Assembly (NCBI GenBank): GCA_946411505.1
Contig: CAMKEG010000001.1
Span: 744,001 to 808,000, forward strand
Source of the DNA: an uncultured Treponema sp.
Lineage (GTDB): Bacteria; Spirochaetota; Spirochaetia; Treponematales; Treponemataceae
DNA length: 64,000 nucleotides
Reading direction: 5' to 3'
The translations under genes were made by a program, and so were the position numbers. The notes beneath the pieces are model-generated. The model did not search any database and was not told the DNA's origin. It saw nothing but the letters and a program-made list of their open reading frames with translations. This document shows, in pieces, positions 54,057 to 62,733 of the stretch. The first letter of the stretch is position 1, and each line of letters opens with the position of its first letter.

Positions 54057-55208
54057 CTAGCCCATACTGGCGGGAAATTCCGGCGGGAGCGGGGCCTCAA
54101 AATGGAGGGGCTTTCCTGTAAGCGGGTGCGGCAAGTCCAAGGTCAGCGCGTGCAGGAAAATCCTCTCCGCCGGCCGGCCGCCGTACAATTCGTCGCCCAA
54201 AATCGGAAGGCCGCGATGGCTAAGATGGACGCGGATTTGGTGGGTGCGGCCGGTGAAAAGTTCCGCTTGGACAAAAAAGCGGCCGCCCGACTTTTCCAAA
54301 ACCTTAAAGTCCGTCCGCGCGAATTTTCCGCCCTTTTCCTTAGGAACATTGCCCCACTTTGCGGCCTCGCTCTTTGGCGACACGCGGCCCAAATAATTTT
54401 GGACGGAAAAAAAGGCGCCGGCTTTTTGGCCTTGAACAAAATCTTTTGCAAGCCCAAGACTCGCAGCCGGTTGGCACACCGCAACGTAAATCTTTTTTGC
54501 CGCGCGCTCTTGGCTTGCAAGGCCTTCCTCAAGCCGCGACGAGTCAAAGGCATTGAAAAGAGCGGCGTTGGCGGCCCTTTGCTTGGAAAACAAAATCACG
54601 CCGCTAGTGTCGCGGTCAAGCCGGTGGACAATTCCGCAATAAGGCGGATTTTTGTCAAGGCCGGTTTTTTTATGCAAGTAGCGGATGACCGCCGCGCGCA
54701 AGTTGTCGCGGTCTTGGACAAACGTAGGCTCGGTCGGAAAACGCGGCGGCTTGTTGACTACGATTATCGCGTCGTCTTCGTATAAAACGCGCGAGCTGTC
54801 CAACTCAAATTTTATGTCGTCGTTTTGCTTTTCGTAAAAGAATTTTTCGCGGTCAAGCGACACTTTTATCCGCGCGTTTTTTCTTAACGCAAAGGCCGGG
54901 TTCTTGCAAACAAAAAAGCCGCCGCGTTGGTCTTGGGCTTGCGAGGCCTTTTTGCCGCCGCCTAACTTAAGGTCTTGCAAGCCCCTAATGTCGCCGCGCG
55001 CGTTTGTCGCGACCATGACGTTTCCGCTAAAAATCAAGCGGCGAATCTTTGAGTTGCTAAGCGCGGCTTTTTCGCGGGCGGCGTTTTGGTCTTGAACGAA
55101 GTCTCCGCAGGCCGCATTTTGGCCTTGCAAAAATTTTGGCAGCTCCCGCCGCAAAAATTCGTTTAGCGAAGATGAATCTGTCACCGTAAAAAAAAGAGCG
55201 TCGGCCAT
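54057..55208 (-). CDS. RluA-family RNA pseudouridine synthase
   Basis: 383-residue enzyme that converts uridine to pseudouridine in rRNA or tRNA. An N-terminal S4-like region (residues 10-70) is interrupted by Gln/Asn/Ala-rich insertions (FLQGQNAACGDFVQDQNAAR; KASQAQDQRGG) encoded by the short CAAGRCCAAAA motif. The catalytic block is GIVHRLDRDTSGVIL, with Asp in RLDRDT, and FTGRTHQIRVHLSH follows. ATG 55208 overlaps the previous stop by one base. Which RNA is modified is unknown. Confidence 0.85.
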   Translation of the reverse strand: MADALFFTVTDSSSLNEFLRRELPKFLQGQNAACGDFVQDQNAAREKAALSNSKIRRLIFSGNVMVATNARGDIRGLQDLKLGGGKKASQAQDQRGGFFVCKNPAFALRKNARIKVSLDREKFFYEKQNDDIKFELDSSRVLYEDDAIIVVNKPPRFPTEPTFVQDRDNLRAAVIRYLHKKTGLDKNPPYCGIVHRLDRDTSGVILFSKQRAANAALFNAFDSSRLEEGLASQERAAKKIYVAVCQPAASLGLAKDFVQGQKAGAFFSVQNYLGRVSPKSEAAKWGNVPKEKGGKFARTDFKVLEKSGGRFFVQAELFTGRTHQIRVHLSHRGLPILGDELYGGRPAERIFLHALTLDLPHPLTGKPLHFEAPLPPEFPASMG

Positions 55209-56191
55209 CACAAAAACTTATAGTCGGGCTGGCCGTTGGCCGCGAAGATTTTTATCCTGCAATCTTCCATGCAAACGTTGTCCGCGAACGAGGCTATGTC
55301 AAAGGCGGCGGGGCTCATCAAGTCGTCAGGATTGAAATTCAATTTAAGCTCGCATTCCTCGCCCTCTCCTTCCAAGCGGGAAAACGCTCCGTTCACTTTT
55401 ACAAGGTCCGTCACCAAAGGAATCAAATGCTCCAGGCGCTTTTCGGAATACTTTTCTTCCAAAAAAATTATTTGCATTTTTTCGATTTCCTTGTGGCTGG
55501 CCGCAAGAGTCTTTTCGCGCTCGTCATATCCGCAATTGTTGCAGCGCTGCCATTCGGCAAAGTCTGAAAAGAATTTTGACGGAGCGATTTTTAAGGGCTT
55601 TAGGACTGAATTGAACCAAGGAACCGCCCGTCCGTTTGAATAGAACACGCTTATGGCAAAAGCGACGTCGCGCGCCCAAGCTATGTCTTGGCTTGAAAAA
55701 ATCGCCGTGCTTTTGGCTTCCTTTTGGGCGGAATAAAGCTGCTCAAAGTCAATGTGGTTTGGATAAAGCGGAAGCGCGAAGTCCACGCGGTCGCGGAAGC
55801 CTTTTACCGAATCTCCTTCCGCGCGCGCCCAGTCCATCAAAAAGCCAAAGACAAGCCCTGAGTTGTTCAATAGCGCGGCCTTTTTTGAAAAGAGTTTTTT
55901 GTCAAGAAAATATTTTTTTCCAAGCTCGCCGCGCATAATCACGTCGACCGAGCAAAAAAGATTTTGCAAAAGGCCGATTATTTCCGAGTCAAGAATTTCA
56001 GCCTTCACTGGAATTGAATAGTAAACGTCGGGCGCAAGGCGCGCGGCCTTCCGCATGAATTCCGCCAACGCCTTTTTGTCCGAAGAAAAGCGCGCGTCAT
56101 GCAGCGCAAATTCCGTTATGCCTTTTTTGGAAAACGAAGCCAGCTCCGAATCCAAGTTGGAAAGGTCAAAATTATATTCGCCCTGCTTCAA
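55208..56191 (-). CDS. Hypothetical protein, weakly radical-SAM-barrel-like
   Basis: 327-residue protein. The order of elements (GITEFALHDARFSSDKKALAE, then VYYSIPVKAEILDSEIIGLL, then FGFLMDWARAEGDSVKGFRD) resembles the TIM barrel of B12-binding radical SAM proteins, but the CxxxCxxC iron-sulfur motif is missing, so it would be inactive in that role. A CNNCGYDERE motif near residue 220 may bind metal. The assignment is an inference from pattern. It starts 10 bases after asnA and overlaps the RluA gene. Confidence 0.55.
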   Translation of the reverse strand: MKQGEYNFDLSNLDSELASFSKKGITEFALHDARFSSDKKALAEFMRKAARLAPDVYYSIPVKAEILDSEIIGLLQNLFCSVDVIMRGELGKKYFLDKKLFSKKAALLNNSGLVFGFLMDWARAEGDSVKGFRDRVDFALPLYPNHIDFEQLYSAQKEAKSTAIFSSQDIAWARDVAFAISVFYSNGRAVPWFNSVLKPLKIAPSKFFSDFAEWQRCNNCGYDEREKTLAASHKEIEKMQIIFLEEKYSEKRLEHLIPLVTDLVKVNGAFSRLEGEGEECELKLNFNPDDLMSPAAFDIASFADNVCMEDCRIKIFAANGQPDYKFL

Positions 56192-56201
56192 GCGGCGCCG
56201 C

Positions 56202-57248
56202 CTAGTTAAGCTGCAAAAGCTTTATGCCGCGCTTTTTGCAGTCGGCCAAAATTTCTTCCGACCAAATGCTCACCTGAGTTTCGCCGATGTGCGCCTTTTT
56301 AAGAAGGAACATGCAAAGGCGCGACTGGCCGATTCCGCCGCCCAAAGTTTGGACAAGCTGGCCCTTTAGCAATTTGGAATGGAACATCAATTTTTCGCGG
56401 TCCTCGCAGCCGCGCTCCTTTAGCTGGGCCTTAAGGGATTCGGGCGAAACGCGGATTCCCATCGAGCTAAGCTCGAAGGGCTGCTGCAAAAGTTCGTTCC
56501 AAACGATGATGTCGCCGTTCAAGCCCTTGTGGCCGTCGCCGGTCTCGGTAATCCAGTCGTCGTAGTCGGGCGCGCGGCCGTCGTGCGGCTTTCCGTCGTC
56601 AAGCGCGGCTCCGATTCCGGTGATGAAAATGGCGCCGTATTTTTTGGCGGCCTCGCGCTCGCGCTCTTTTGGCGCAAGGTTGGGGTACTCGCGCTGCAAG
56701 TCGTCGCTGAACAAAAATTTAATGTTCTCGGGCAGCGTGGGCTTTAGCTTTGGATAAAAGTCGTATACGTAAAATTCCGCGCGCTTGATGCAGCGGTAAA
56801 CTTTCTTCACTATTTCATGCAAGTAGAAAACCGTGCGGTCAACGTCCTTTATCGCCATCTCCCAGTCCCACTGGTCAACGTAAAGGGAATGCAGCGCGTC
56901 CATGTCGTCATCGGGGCGGATCGCGTTCATGTCGGTGTAAATGCCAAAGCCCGGCTCAAGCCCAAGCTCGGTCACCTTAAGGCGCTTCCACTTGGCCAAA
57001 GACTGGACGATTTCAAGCTTTTGGTCGCCAAGCGTCTTTACCGGAAAGCGGACGGGCCGCTCCACGCCGTTAAGGTCGTCGTTGACTCCGGTTCCGCTTC
57101 GCACAAAAAGAGGCGCGGTGACTCGGGTCAAATTCAATTCAGTTGAAAGGGCTGTTTGAAAAAAGTTCTTCAAAAGAACAATCGCGTGTTCAGTTTCTTT
57201 TTCGCCAAGAATAGGCTTGTAATTTTTTGGGTATGCTTCCTTTGACAT
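56202..57248 (-). CDS. asnA: Aspartate-ammonia ligase (asparagine synthetase A)
   Basis: 348-residue enzyme making asparagine from aspartate, ammonia and ATP; related to class II aminoacyl-tRNA synthetases. Landmarks are SGTGVNDDLNGVERPVRF, IVQSLAKWKRL, SLYVDQWDWE and the end block LGGGIGQSRLCMFLLKK. AAGGAAA precedes the ATG at 57248, which is preferred to 57272. It is part of the minus-strand run from 61634 to 54057 with mostly overlapping genes. Confidence 0.96.
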   Translation of the reverse strand: MSKEAYPKNYKPILGEKETEHAIVLLKNFFQTALSTELNLTRVTAPLFVRSGTGVNDDLNGVERPVRFPVKTLGDQKLEIVQSLAKWKRLKVTELGLEPGFGIYTDMNAIRPDDDMDALHSLYVDQWDWEMAIKDVDRTVFYLHEIVKKVYRCIKRAEFYVYDFYPKLKPTLPENIKFLFSDDLQREYPNLAPKEREREAAKKYGAIFITGIGAALDDGKPHDGRAPDYDDWITETGDGHKGLNGDIIVWNELLQQPFELSSMGIRVSPESLKAQLKERGCEDREKLMFHSKLLKGQLVQTLGGGIGQSRLCMFLLKKAHIGETQVSIWSEEILADCKKRGIKLLQLN

Positions 57249-57341
57249 ATTCGGTTTCCTTATTAACCGCAATTATTCTAGCGCTTATTGATTTTTTTCA
57301 CAAGATGGCGGAATGAAAAAGTCCGCCCCGCGAACTTTTTT

Positions 57342-57794
57342 TTATCGACGGTAAACCGCCTCAAATTCCATGCAAACCAGCTTCATGTCCGGCGCGAAGT
57401 CAAAGCCCACAACGGCTCCCTCTTCCTCCAAATTTTCGCGCGTCCGCTCCCGCCATTCCTCCATGGAAGAGTCCTCGCCTTCGCGGGCGGCCATTTCCCA
57501 GGTCACTTGGTTAAATGGAAGAATTTTAACGCCGGTAATTTTTATCACGCACAAGGGCTCGCCGTCCGCGCCCCGGACAATGTAATGTTCGTCGGAAACA
57601 GGAAGCTCCTCGTTGTCAACCGCGAACGTGGCGTATGAAAAAAAGGCCGCCGTCTTTTTTCCGGCCAAAATGGAGGCCAAACGTTCCGCGCCCGCAAAGC
57701 CCTTCGCCTCAAAGCCAAAGTCGCCGGAATATTTGGCCTCGTCGCCAAGGCCTGATTCGTTCGCGTACTTTTCCCAAAATTCATTTTCCGTCAT
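57342..57794 (-). CDS. ASCH-domain protein
   Basis: 150-residue protein of the ASCH superfamily (PUA-like, RNA-related). The segments LAGKKTAAFFSYATF, LPVSDEHYIVRGADG, VIKITGVKILPFNQVTWEMA and EEWRERTRENL fit the family layout. It could bind RNA or hydrolyse a modified nucleoside as some members do. It begins 9 bases after the small membrane protein gene; a hairpin lies in the 93-base gap before asnA. Confidence 0.75.
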   Translation of the reverse strand: MTENEFWEKYANESGLGDEAKYSGDFGFEAKGFAGAERLASILAGKKTAAFFSYATFAVDNEELPVSDEHYIVRGADGEPLCVIKITGVKILPFNQVTWEMAAREGEDSSMEEWRERTRENLEEEGAVVGFDFAPDMKLVCMEFEAVYRR

Positions 57795-57803
57795 ATCGCG
57801 GCC

Positions 57804-58097
57804 TCACTTTTTTGAAAAAATGGCGATTGCAAGTCCAAGGAACAAAAACAAAAGCGGAACGGCCTCAAACGCAAGGGCGACGGCTGAAACGCCAAAAACG
57901 GCGGGGCCAAAATCCGTCACGATTCCCAAGTCGCAAAGAATTTTATACACGGAGCGAGCGTAATGCGTGAGAGTGAAAGTCAAAAGGCATATGACGCTGG
58001 CGCTCCTTTTTTTCGCGCAAAGCGCGATCGCGGCAAAGGCGCAGAGGCCGCCAAGAATAAGGCGGACGCAATGCAAAAGGATTTCAGAATCCAACAT
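57804..58097 (-). CDS. Small hypothetical membrane protein
   Basis: 97-residue protein with three hydrophobic spans (LHCVRLILGGLCAFAAIALC; ASVICLLTFTLTHYA; LAFEAVPLLFLFLGLAIAIF). No family is recognised. It overlaps the upstream gene by 14 bases, which supports translation as part of the operon. Confidence 0.6.
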   Translation of the reverse strand: MLDSEILLHCVRLILGGLCAFAAIALCAKKRSASVICLLTFTLTHYARSVYKILCDLGIVTDFGPAVFGVSAVALAFEAVPLLFLFLGLAIAIFSKK

Positions 58098-58917
58098 CTA
58101 TCTCCCCCATTTTTTTTAGGACGCCCTTGTCCGCTCCAAAGGGAACGATGGAATCCGCGTTGTAGTCCGGGTTTATCGCGACCCCCGCGTCAAGGCAGGC
58201 AAGGACAAAGTCGTCGTATTTTTCTTGCGGAACTTTGGGACGCAGCCAGCATGAACGGCGCTCAAAAAATTTTGCAAGAACTTTGTCGTAGATGAAAAAA
58301 TCTTTTTCCTGCCTAACTTTAAGCGCGGCGATTAAGTCGTAAACCGAGCGCGCCGCCGCGGCGACCAAGGCCGGCGCAAAGGGCTCGGAAACAAGCCCAG
58401 CCGCGGCGCCGTCATCGTTGGGTCGGCCAAAACTGCCAGCCGCGCCGTTTGCCGCGCCGCGATTTTCGTCCTGGCAAAAATCGCTTGTGGCCAAAATCCA
58501 AAAATTGTTTGTCCACGGAAGCGGCGGCGCCACAATCACGTTCTTCACCGCCGAATAGTCGACGCCGCTAAAAGGCTTGTAAACGCTCGCGCTGTTCGCG
58601 TCCAACAAAAGGGCGGCTTCCATGGCGGCCCTTTTATGCGTGAACAAAAATATTTTTCGCTTGCCATTTAAAAGTTCCGAAAGCGCTTTTTGAAGGCGCG
58701 GCAAGTGGGCGGTCTCAAAGGAGCCTGTCAAGCCCTTGCTCAAAAGGTTTTTAAATACAGCGCAGGCCGGAGAGTCCCAGCCCAAAATCGCCCGGCCGCC
58801 TTCTTGGTTCAAGTCCGTAAGGCGGACGTTTTTTTGCGTGTACAAAAAGGGGCCGCGCGCCCTGGTGATTATTCCGTAGCGTTTTTTTATTTCTGAATAG
58901 TAGCGTTCAATTTTCAT
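58084..58917 (-). CDS. Hypothetical protein with an aminotransferase-like N-terminus
   Basis: 277-residue protein. The first part (TRARGPFLYTQKNVRLTDLN, then RAILGWDSPACAVFKNLL, then KIFLFTHKRAAMEAALLL) recalls the N-terminal region of class III PLP-dependent aminotransferases, but no PLP-lysine motif is seen and the length is too short, so it may be a degenerate relative. A Gly/Ala-rich insertion (DENRGAANGAAGSFGRPNDD) lies in the middle. The function is unknown. Confidence 0.5.
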   Translation of the reverse strand: MKIERYYSEIKKRYGIITRARGPFLYTQKNVRLTDLNQEGGRAILGWDSPACAVFKNLLSKGLTGSFETAHLPRLQKALSELLNGKRKIFLFTHKRAAMEAALLLDANSASVYKPFSGVDYSAVKNVIVAPPLPWTNNFWILATSDFCQDENRGAANGAAGSFGRPNDDGAAAGLVSEPFAPALVAAAARSVYDLIAALKVRQEKDFFIYDKVLAKFFERRSCWLRPKVPQEKYDDFVLACLDAGVAINPDYNADSIVPFGADKGVLKKMGEIDVGF

Positions 58918-58932
58918 CTATTTGTTCCGCGT

Positions 58933-59913
58933 TCATTCCGCGCATTCCATTATAACGAAGGCGGCCTGGGTTGTAAACAAGCGCGACTTGTCCTGGCCGG
59001 GCCGGTCGGGCAGCGCGGCGGCCTCGCGCCTGAAGGAGCCGAAGCGGTCTTCGCAAGCGGTGCAGTTTTTTGCCGCCACGATGTTTTCTTCCAAAACGCC
59101 CGCGGACAGCAAGACGTTTATGTTGGCGCGCAAAAGGGAAAGCCTATAGAGGCCGCCGCCGTTTTGGGCCTGAACAAGATTTTGTTCATGGCCAAAAAGT
59201 CCCGGGCCGCCCGCGTCTTGGGCTTGCGAAGCCTCTCCTTCTTGCGAAGCCTCTTGGACGCAGTCGCTTCCAAAATTATCCGCAAAGTATTTGGCGCGTT
59301 CCTTGTCGACCAAGTAGCAGCAGTCGTGGATGTGCGGACCAATGGCGGCCAAAATGTCGCGCGGATTCGAGCCGTAATTTTTTTTCATCAACGCGACAAG
59401 TTCCGCCGCGATTCCGGTTCCCTTCCAGCCTGAATGGGCCGCGCCAAAGGCTCCGGTTCCCGCGTCGTAAAAATAAAGGGGAACGCAGTCGGCCGCCGTC
59501 ACGACGGGAACGAGCGATGGGTTTTGCGTGACGATTCCGTCGCCTTGTTTGTTGAACGTGTCGCCAGCCGAGCGGACGTCGTAAACTATTTTTGAGTGAA
59601 TCAACTCAAGCGGAACGGCTTGCTTTTGGCCTTTCCCCGCCGGGCCGCCAAAGAGAGCGCAAAGCTCGGCAAGGAATTGGTCGCGGTTGGGATTTGTTTC
59701 GTTCCACTTAAAGCGCATGGAGCCGGCGGCCTTCATCGTCATGCCCCAAAGGGGCCGCGCGATTTTTTGACTTGCGGAGACTTTTGGAGCGCGGCCTTCA
59801 AAGGGTGCGCCGTCTTTGTAAAAGGGAAAAAGCCGACAGCGCGGCCCTTCTTGGGCTTTCAGGCAATTTTCGGAGCTAGCGTCTTGGTCGCTAACAAAGT
59901 CCACGAAATTCAT
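58933..59913 (-). CDS. pgeF: Laccase-domain protein (YfiH/PgeF family)
   Basis: 326-residue protein. The metal-site motif is AHSGWKGTGIAAELV, with the paired block AAIGPHIHDCCYLVDKE and the earlier TAADCVPLYFYD. Members act as purine nucleoside phosphorylases or in peptidoglycan amino-acid editing. Compared with the family (about 240-260 residues) it carries insertions at the start (CLKAQEGPRCRL) and middle (SQEGEASQAQDAGG and HEQNLVQAQNGGG) from the short dispersed motif. It overlaps its upstream gene as ATGA. Confidence 0.85.
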   Translation of the reverse strand: MNFVDFVSDQDASSENCLKAQEGPRCRLFPFYKDGAPFEGRAPKVSASQKIARPLWGMTMKAAGSMRFKWNETNPNRDQFLAELCALFGGPAGKGQKQAVPLELIHSKIVYDVRSAGDTFNKQGDGIVTQNPSLVPVVTAADCVPLYFYDAGTGAFGAAHSGWKGTGIAAELVALMKKNYGSNPRDILAAIGPHIHDCCYLVDKERAKYFADNFGSDCVQEASQEGEASQAQDAGGPGLFGHEQNLVQAQNGGGLYRLSLLRANINVLLSAGVLEENIVAAKNCTACEDRFGSFRREAAALPDRPGQDKSRLFTTQAAFVIMECAE

Positions 59914-61634
59914 TTTGCGCCGTTGTTTGGAATGTCGATTTGCTCAAGCTCTTTAAGGACATCGAGCGCGGCGGCGAAAACTTTTTGGCTTTGCATAAGG
60001 CTGGCCCTAAAGTTTGCGTTTTGCCCGCCCTGGATTGACGCGAGGTTTTGGATTCCGTCGTAGCGGGTGTCCTTTTTTTCGGCGAAGATTCCGTTAAGAA
60101 TGTTAAGGACAGAACGCGCGCAGCCGCAAAATGAATTTTTCATCGACTTGACGATGGCTTCTTTTTCTATCACAAGCGTGTCGATTTTTGACTGCGCGGC
60201 CAGGCTGCGCAAATGCTCGCTCGCAAGCTTTTCAAAGACCAAGCCGGTCTGTCCCTTGTCGGAAACGTCCTCCTCAAAGTCATACATTCTGGAAGAAATC
60301 TGCGAAAGGTCGTTCAGCGTGTTGGCAAACTCAGCGCGATTTTCCTTGTTGACAAATTGGCCTTCAAGCAAAAGGGTTTTCAACGGCGCGACAACTTCGT
60401 TCTGCTTTTTTGAAACGAACCAAAGCAAGAAGCCCGCCGTGTTCTCAAAATGGAATTCAACTCCTCCCCAAATATGCGCCCAAGGACGCGACGGCAAAAG
60501 AGGAACTTTGTCAATGCCAAAATTTTCGTTTAGGCGCTTGTTCAAGCCGGCGCGGCGCTTTTCCTTTAGCCACCTGTTCCACTGCTCGTCAAAAAGCTTT
60601 TTCCACTGTTCCTTGTATCTTGCGAACCAATCTTCCGCGCCCGTGAATTGGTCGGGCTGCCATTGAATGTTGTTGTAGACGACCTTGTTCAAGTAACGCA
60701 AGGGAACGCTGTTTATGAACATATGGATTATCGTCATGTAGGAAGTGGCCTTGTCCATAAACTCCCTGGCGCGGGAATCTTCGTCCTTGGCCTCGCTTGA
60801 GTTGGGCACCATCTTCTTTGCCGAGAACAAAAAGATTGACTCCACCGCTTCCGTGGGAAGGCTGTTTCCGTTGCACAAAATTTTCGCGAAGGCGTTCAGC
60901 TCTCCCGTGACGTTCTCAAAGCGGGCCACTTGCGAATCCGTCAAGCCGCTTGAAAAGGCTCCGATAAAGCGCTCAAAAGGCAGCTTTGTAAATTGACAGA
61001 GCCAATCGACGGAAATCGCGCACTGGTACATGTAGCCTCTTCGGTGGGAAGGAATTTCTTTTATGATTTCGTCCATCTTTCTTAGGAACGAGGCTCGCAG
61101 TTCGCCGGTCACTTCCCTGTCAAGGGGAAGGCTCATCGGGTCAACTTCGGAATTCATTCTTTGCGTCACTTCGGGAACGACAAAGGAACCCAGAAAAACA
61201 TAGAAGGCGCCGATGTTTTCGTAAATCGCGTCGATGTAGGGCTTAAAAAAATCGGCGGCTTTTTTTAGCTCCAAAAGCTTTTCGTAAAAAATGCTCAAGA
61301 GGAGCGCGCCCCGATAGTCAACCAGGCCCGGATACTCCCTGTTGATTTTTCTGAAAAGCGACATAACTTTGTCGTCGTTGTAAAGCTGCTCCGCAGAGCT
61401 TGAAGTCAACAAGGAACGGAGCCAAAGGATGAAGCGGTAAAAAATTGACTCCTGCTTCAAGTTTTCCTCAAGGACGATTTCGTCCGCGTTCATCGAAGGG
61501 TCTTTGACCGACTCAAGGGAACGATTGTCGGGGTCGCCTTCCAAGGGCCGCATTTTTTCAAGCAAGGCCTTGCGCTCGTCTTCGCTTATAAGAGAAACAA
61601 GTCTTTCAAATGTCGTGGGGTCTTTTTCCGCCAT
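59910..61634 (-). CDS. Large hypothetical protein, spirochaete type
   Basis: 574-residue, mostly helical protein without signal or membrane spans apart from a hydrophobic stretch near FYRFILWLRSLL. It resembles a family I recall in treponemes, possibly that annotated as DUF5312, but I could not verify this. The C-terminal third is helical and charged (FEKLASEHLRSLAAQSKIDT). The ATG at 61634 is preferred over 61646. It is the first gene of the minus-strand run ending at the RluA gene. Confidence 0.6.
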   Translation of the reverse strand: MAEKDPTTFERLVSLISEDERKALLEKMRPLEGDPDNRSLESVKDPSMNADEIVLEENLKQESIFYRFILWLRSLLTSSSAEQLYNDDKVMSLFRKINREYPGLVDYRGALLLSIFYEKLLELKKAADFFKPYIDAIYENIGAFYVFLGSFVVPEVTQRMNSEVDPMSLPLDREVTGELRASFLRKMDEIIKEIPSHRRGYMYQCAISVDWLCQFTKLPFERFIGAFSSGLTDSQVARFENVTGELNAFAKILCNGNSLPTEAVESIFLFSAKKMVPNSSEAKDEDSRAREFMDKATSYMTIIHMFINSVPLRYLNKVVYNNIQWQPDQFTGAEDWFARYKEQWKKLFDEQWNRWLKEKRRAGLNKRLNENFGIDKVPLLPSRPWAHIWGGVEFHFENTAGFLLWFVSKKQNEVVAPLKTLLLEGQFVNKENRAEFANTLNDLSQISSRMYDFEEDVSDKGQTGLVFEKLASEHLRSLAAQSKIDTLVIEKEAIVKSMKNSFCGCARSVLNILNGIFAEKKDTRYDGIQNLASIQGGQNANFRASLMQSQKVFAAALDVLKELEQIDIPNNGAK

Positions 61635-61657
61635 ATAAAATTCCAATTCTTTTTAGT

Positions 61658-61954
61658 TTAACCGAAAGAAAAGATTTCCTTAAAGCCGGTCATTTCAAAA
61701 ACTTCCATAATGGAAGGCGAAACATTTAAAATTTTCAAACCGCCTTTTTTTGTCATATTTTTTTGCAAGACAAGAAGAACACGAAATCCAGCGGACGAAA
61801 CATATCCAACCTTTGCAAAATCCAAAACAACAAAATTATGGCTCAAGGCCTTTTCGACAATCGCATTCTCAAAATCTGGGGCGGTAGCGGAGTCAATTTT
61901 TCCTTCGACAAAGAATGTGATGGAATCGCCGTTTTCGTTTGAAGTCACTGTCAT
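61658..61954 (-). CDS. STAS-domain anti-anti-sigma factor
   Basis: 98-residue SpoIIAA/RsbV-like protein. The STAS fold includes DSATAPDFENAIVEKAL and the phosphorylation loop FAKVGYVSSAGFRVLL, where the Ser in SSAGFR is the expected kinase target. Such proteins bind anti-sigma factors when unphosphorylated. No anti-sigma or sigma gene is nearby. It starts 33 bases after fdhD with a -10 box 6 bases before the ATG. Confidence 0.85.
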   Translation of the reverse strand: MTVTSNENGDSITFFVEGKIDSATAPDFENAIVEKALSHNFVVLDFAKVGYVSSAGFRVLLVLQKNMTKKGGLKILNVSPSIMEVFEMTGFKEIFSFG

Positions 61955-61960
61955 AGACTC

Positions 61961-61989
61961 ATTATCGCGCTTTTTTCTATTTTTTTCTA
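61961..61989 (-). promoter_or_regulatory. Possible leaderless promoter of the STAS gene
   Basis: TAGAAA (61984-61989) and GATAAT (61961-61966) are 17 bases apart on the minus strand and the ATG follows after 6 bases. The -35 match is weak and overlaps the fdhD stop. Confidence 0.35.
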
Positions 61990-62733
61990 GACCTTCTCAT
62001 AACTATCCGGCCATGCGCGAAAAAAAAGTTTTAGGCCATGCTCTTTCGCAAACTGAACGCTCTGAGAGGTTGGAACGGATTTTGTAATCAAAACGCCCAC
62101 TCCGGCGCGAACAACCTTTTCAACCATATCCAACGGAACGCGTCCTGACGTAAAAATTGAGGCTTGACTTGCGGGGATGTCGTTCAAAAGCATCCAGCCA
62201 AGAACCTTGTCCATAGCGGTGTGACGGCCGATGTCTTCCGCCTCAAAAACCGCCTCGCCGTTTCGAGCTAAAATACAACGGTGGGTTCCGGAAGTTTTCC
62301 TGTGCAAATCACCGTCTTCCGCAAATTTTTTTGCCAACGCAAAAATCCATTTCTCCTCAAAGCCGCTTTTAGCTATTTTTTTTAACGGAATTCTTTCATC
62401 GTCCATTTCTAAAAATTTATTCTTTGGACAGCATGACTCTTGCTTTTGCAGGCTAGAAAAACAGTCCACTTCTTTTGAAAGAACGACAGAGGCGGCAATT
62501 TTTTGCGGACAAATCTCAATCGAAACGATTTGGTCTTTTTTTTCGATTACGCCAAAAGAAAGCAGACATCCTGCGACCAAGTCAACCAAATTTTCGTCAG
62601 AACAAACAATGGAAGCCCAAGGATTTCCATTCACTTTTATCAAGAGCCTTCGCTCGTTTAAAAAAAACGCAGTCCTTTCCTCAACCCTTCCGTCTAAAAA
62701 AACTCTGCTGATTTTTTTTGGCAAAAAGCTCAT
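61987..62733 (-). CDS. fdhD: Formate dehydrogenase accessory sulfurtransferase FdhD
   Basis: 248-residue protein that moves sulfur from a cysteine desulfurase to the molybdenum cofactor of formate dehydrogenase. The active cysteine pair is in QESCCPKN, and the cofactor-binding block is EDIGRHTAMDKVLGWML with IFTSGRVPLDMVEKVVRAGV. It overlaps the MOSC-MogA gene by four bases. The presence of this and moaA implies a molybdenum or tungsten formate dehydrogenase elsewhere in the genome. Confidence 0.93.
   Translation of the reverse strand: MSFLPKKISRVFLDGRVEERTAFFLNERRLLIKVNGNPWASIVCSDENLVDLVAGCLLSFGVIEKKDQIVSIEICPQKIAASVVLSKEVDCFSSLQKQESCCPKNKFLEMDDERIPLKKIAKSGFEEKWIFALAKKFAEDGDLHRKTSGTHRCILARNGEAVFEAEDIGRHTAMDKVLGWMLLNDIPASQASIFTSGRVPLDMVEKVVRAGVGVLITKSVPTSQSVQFAKEHGLKLFFRAWPDSYEKV

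Noticed and set aside
57307-57327. Terminator between the ASCH gene and asnA
   Set aside because: A GGCGGA/TCCGCC hairpin exists but no T-run follows on the transcribed minus strand.
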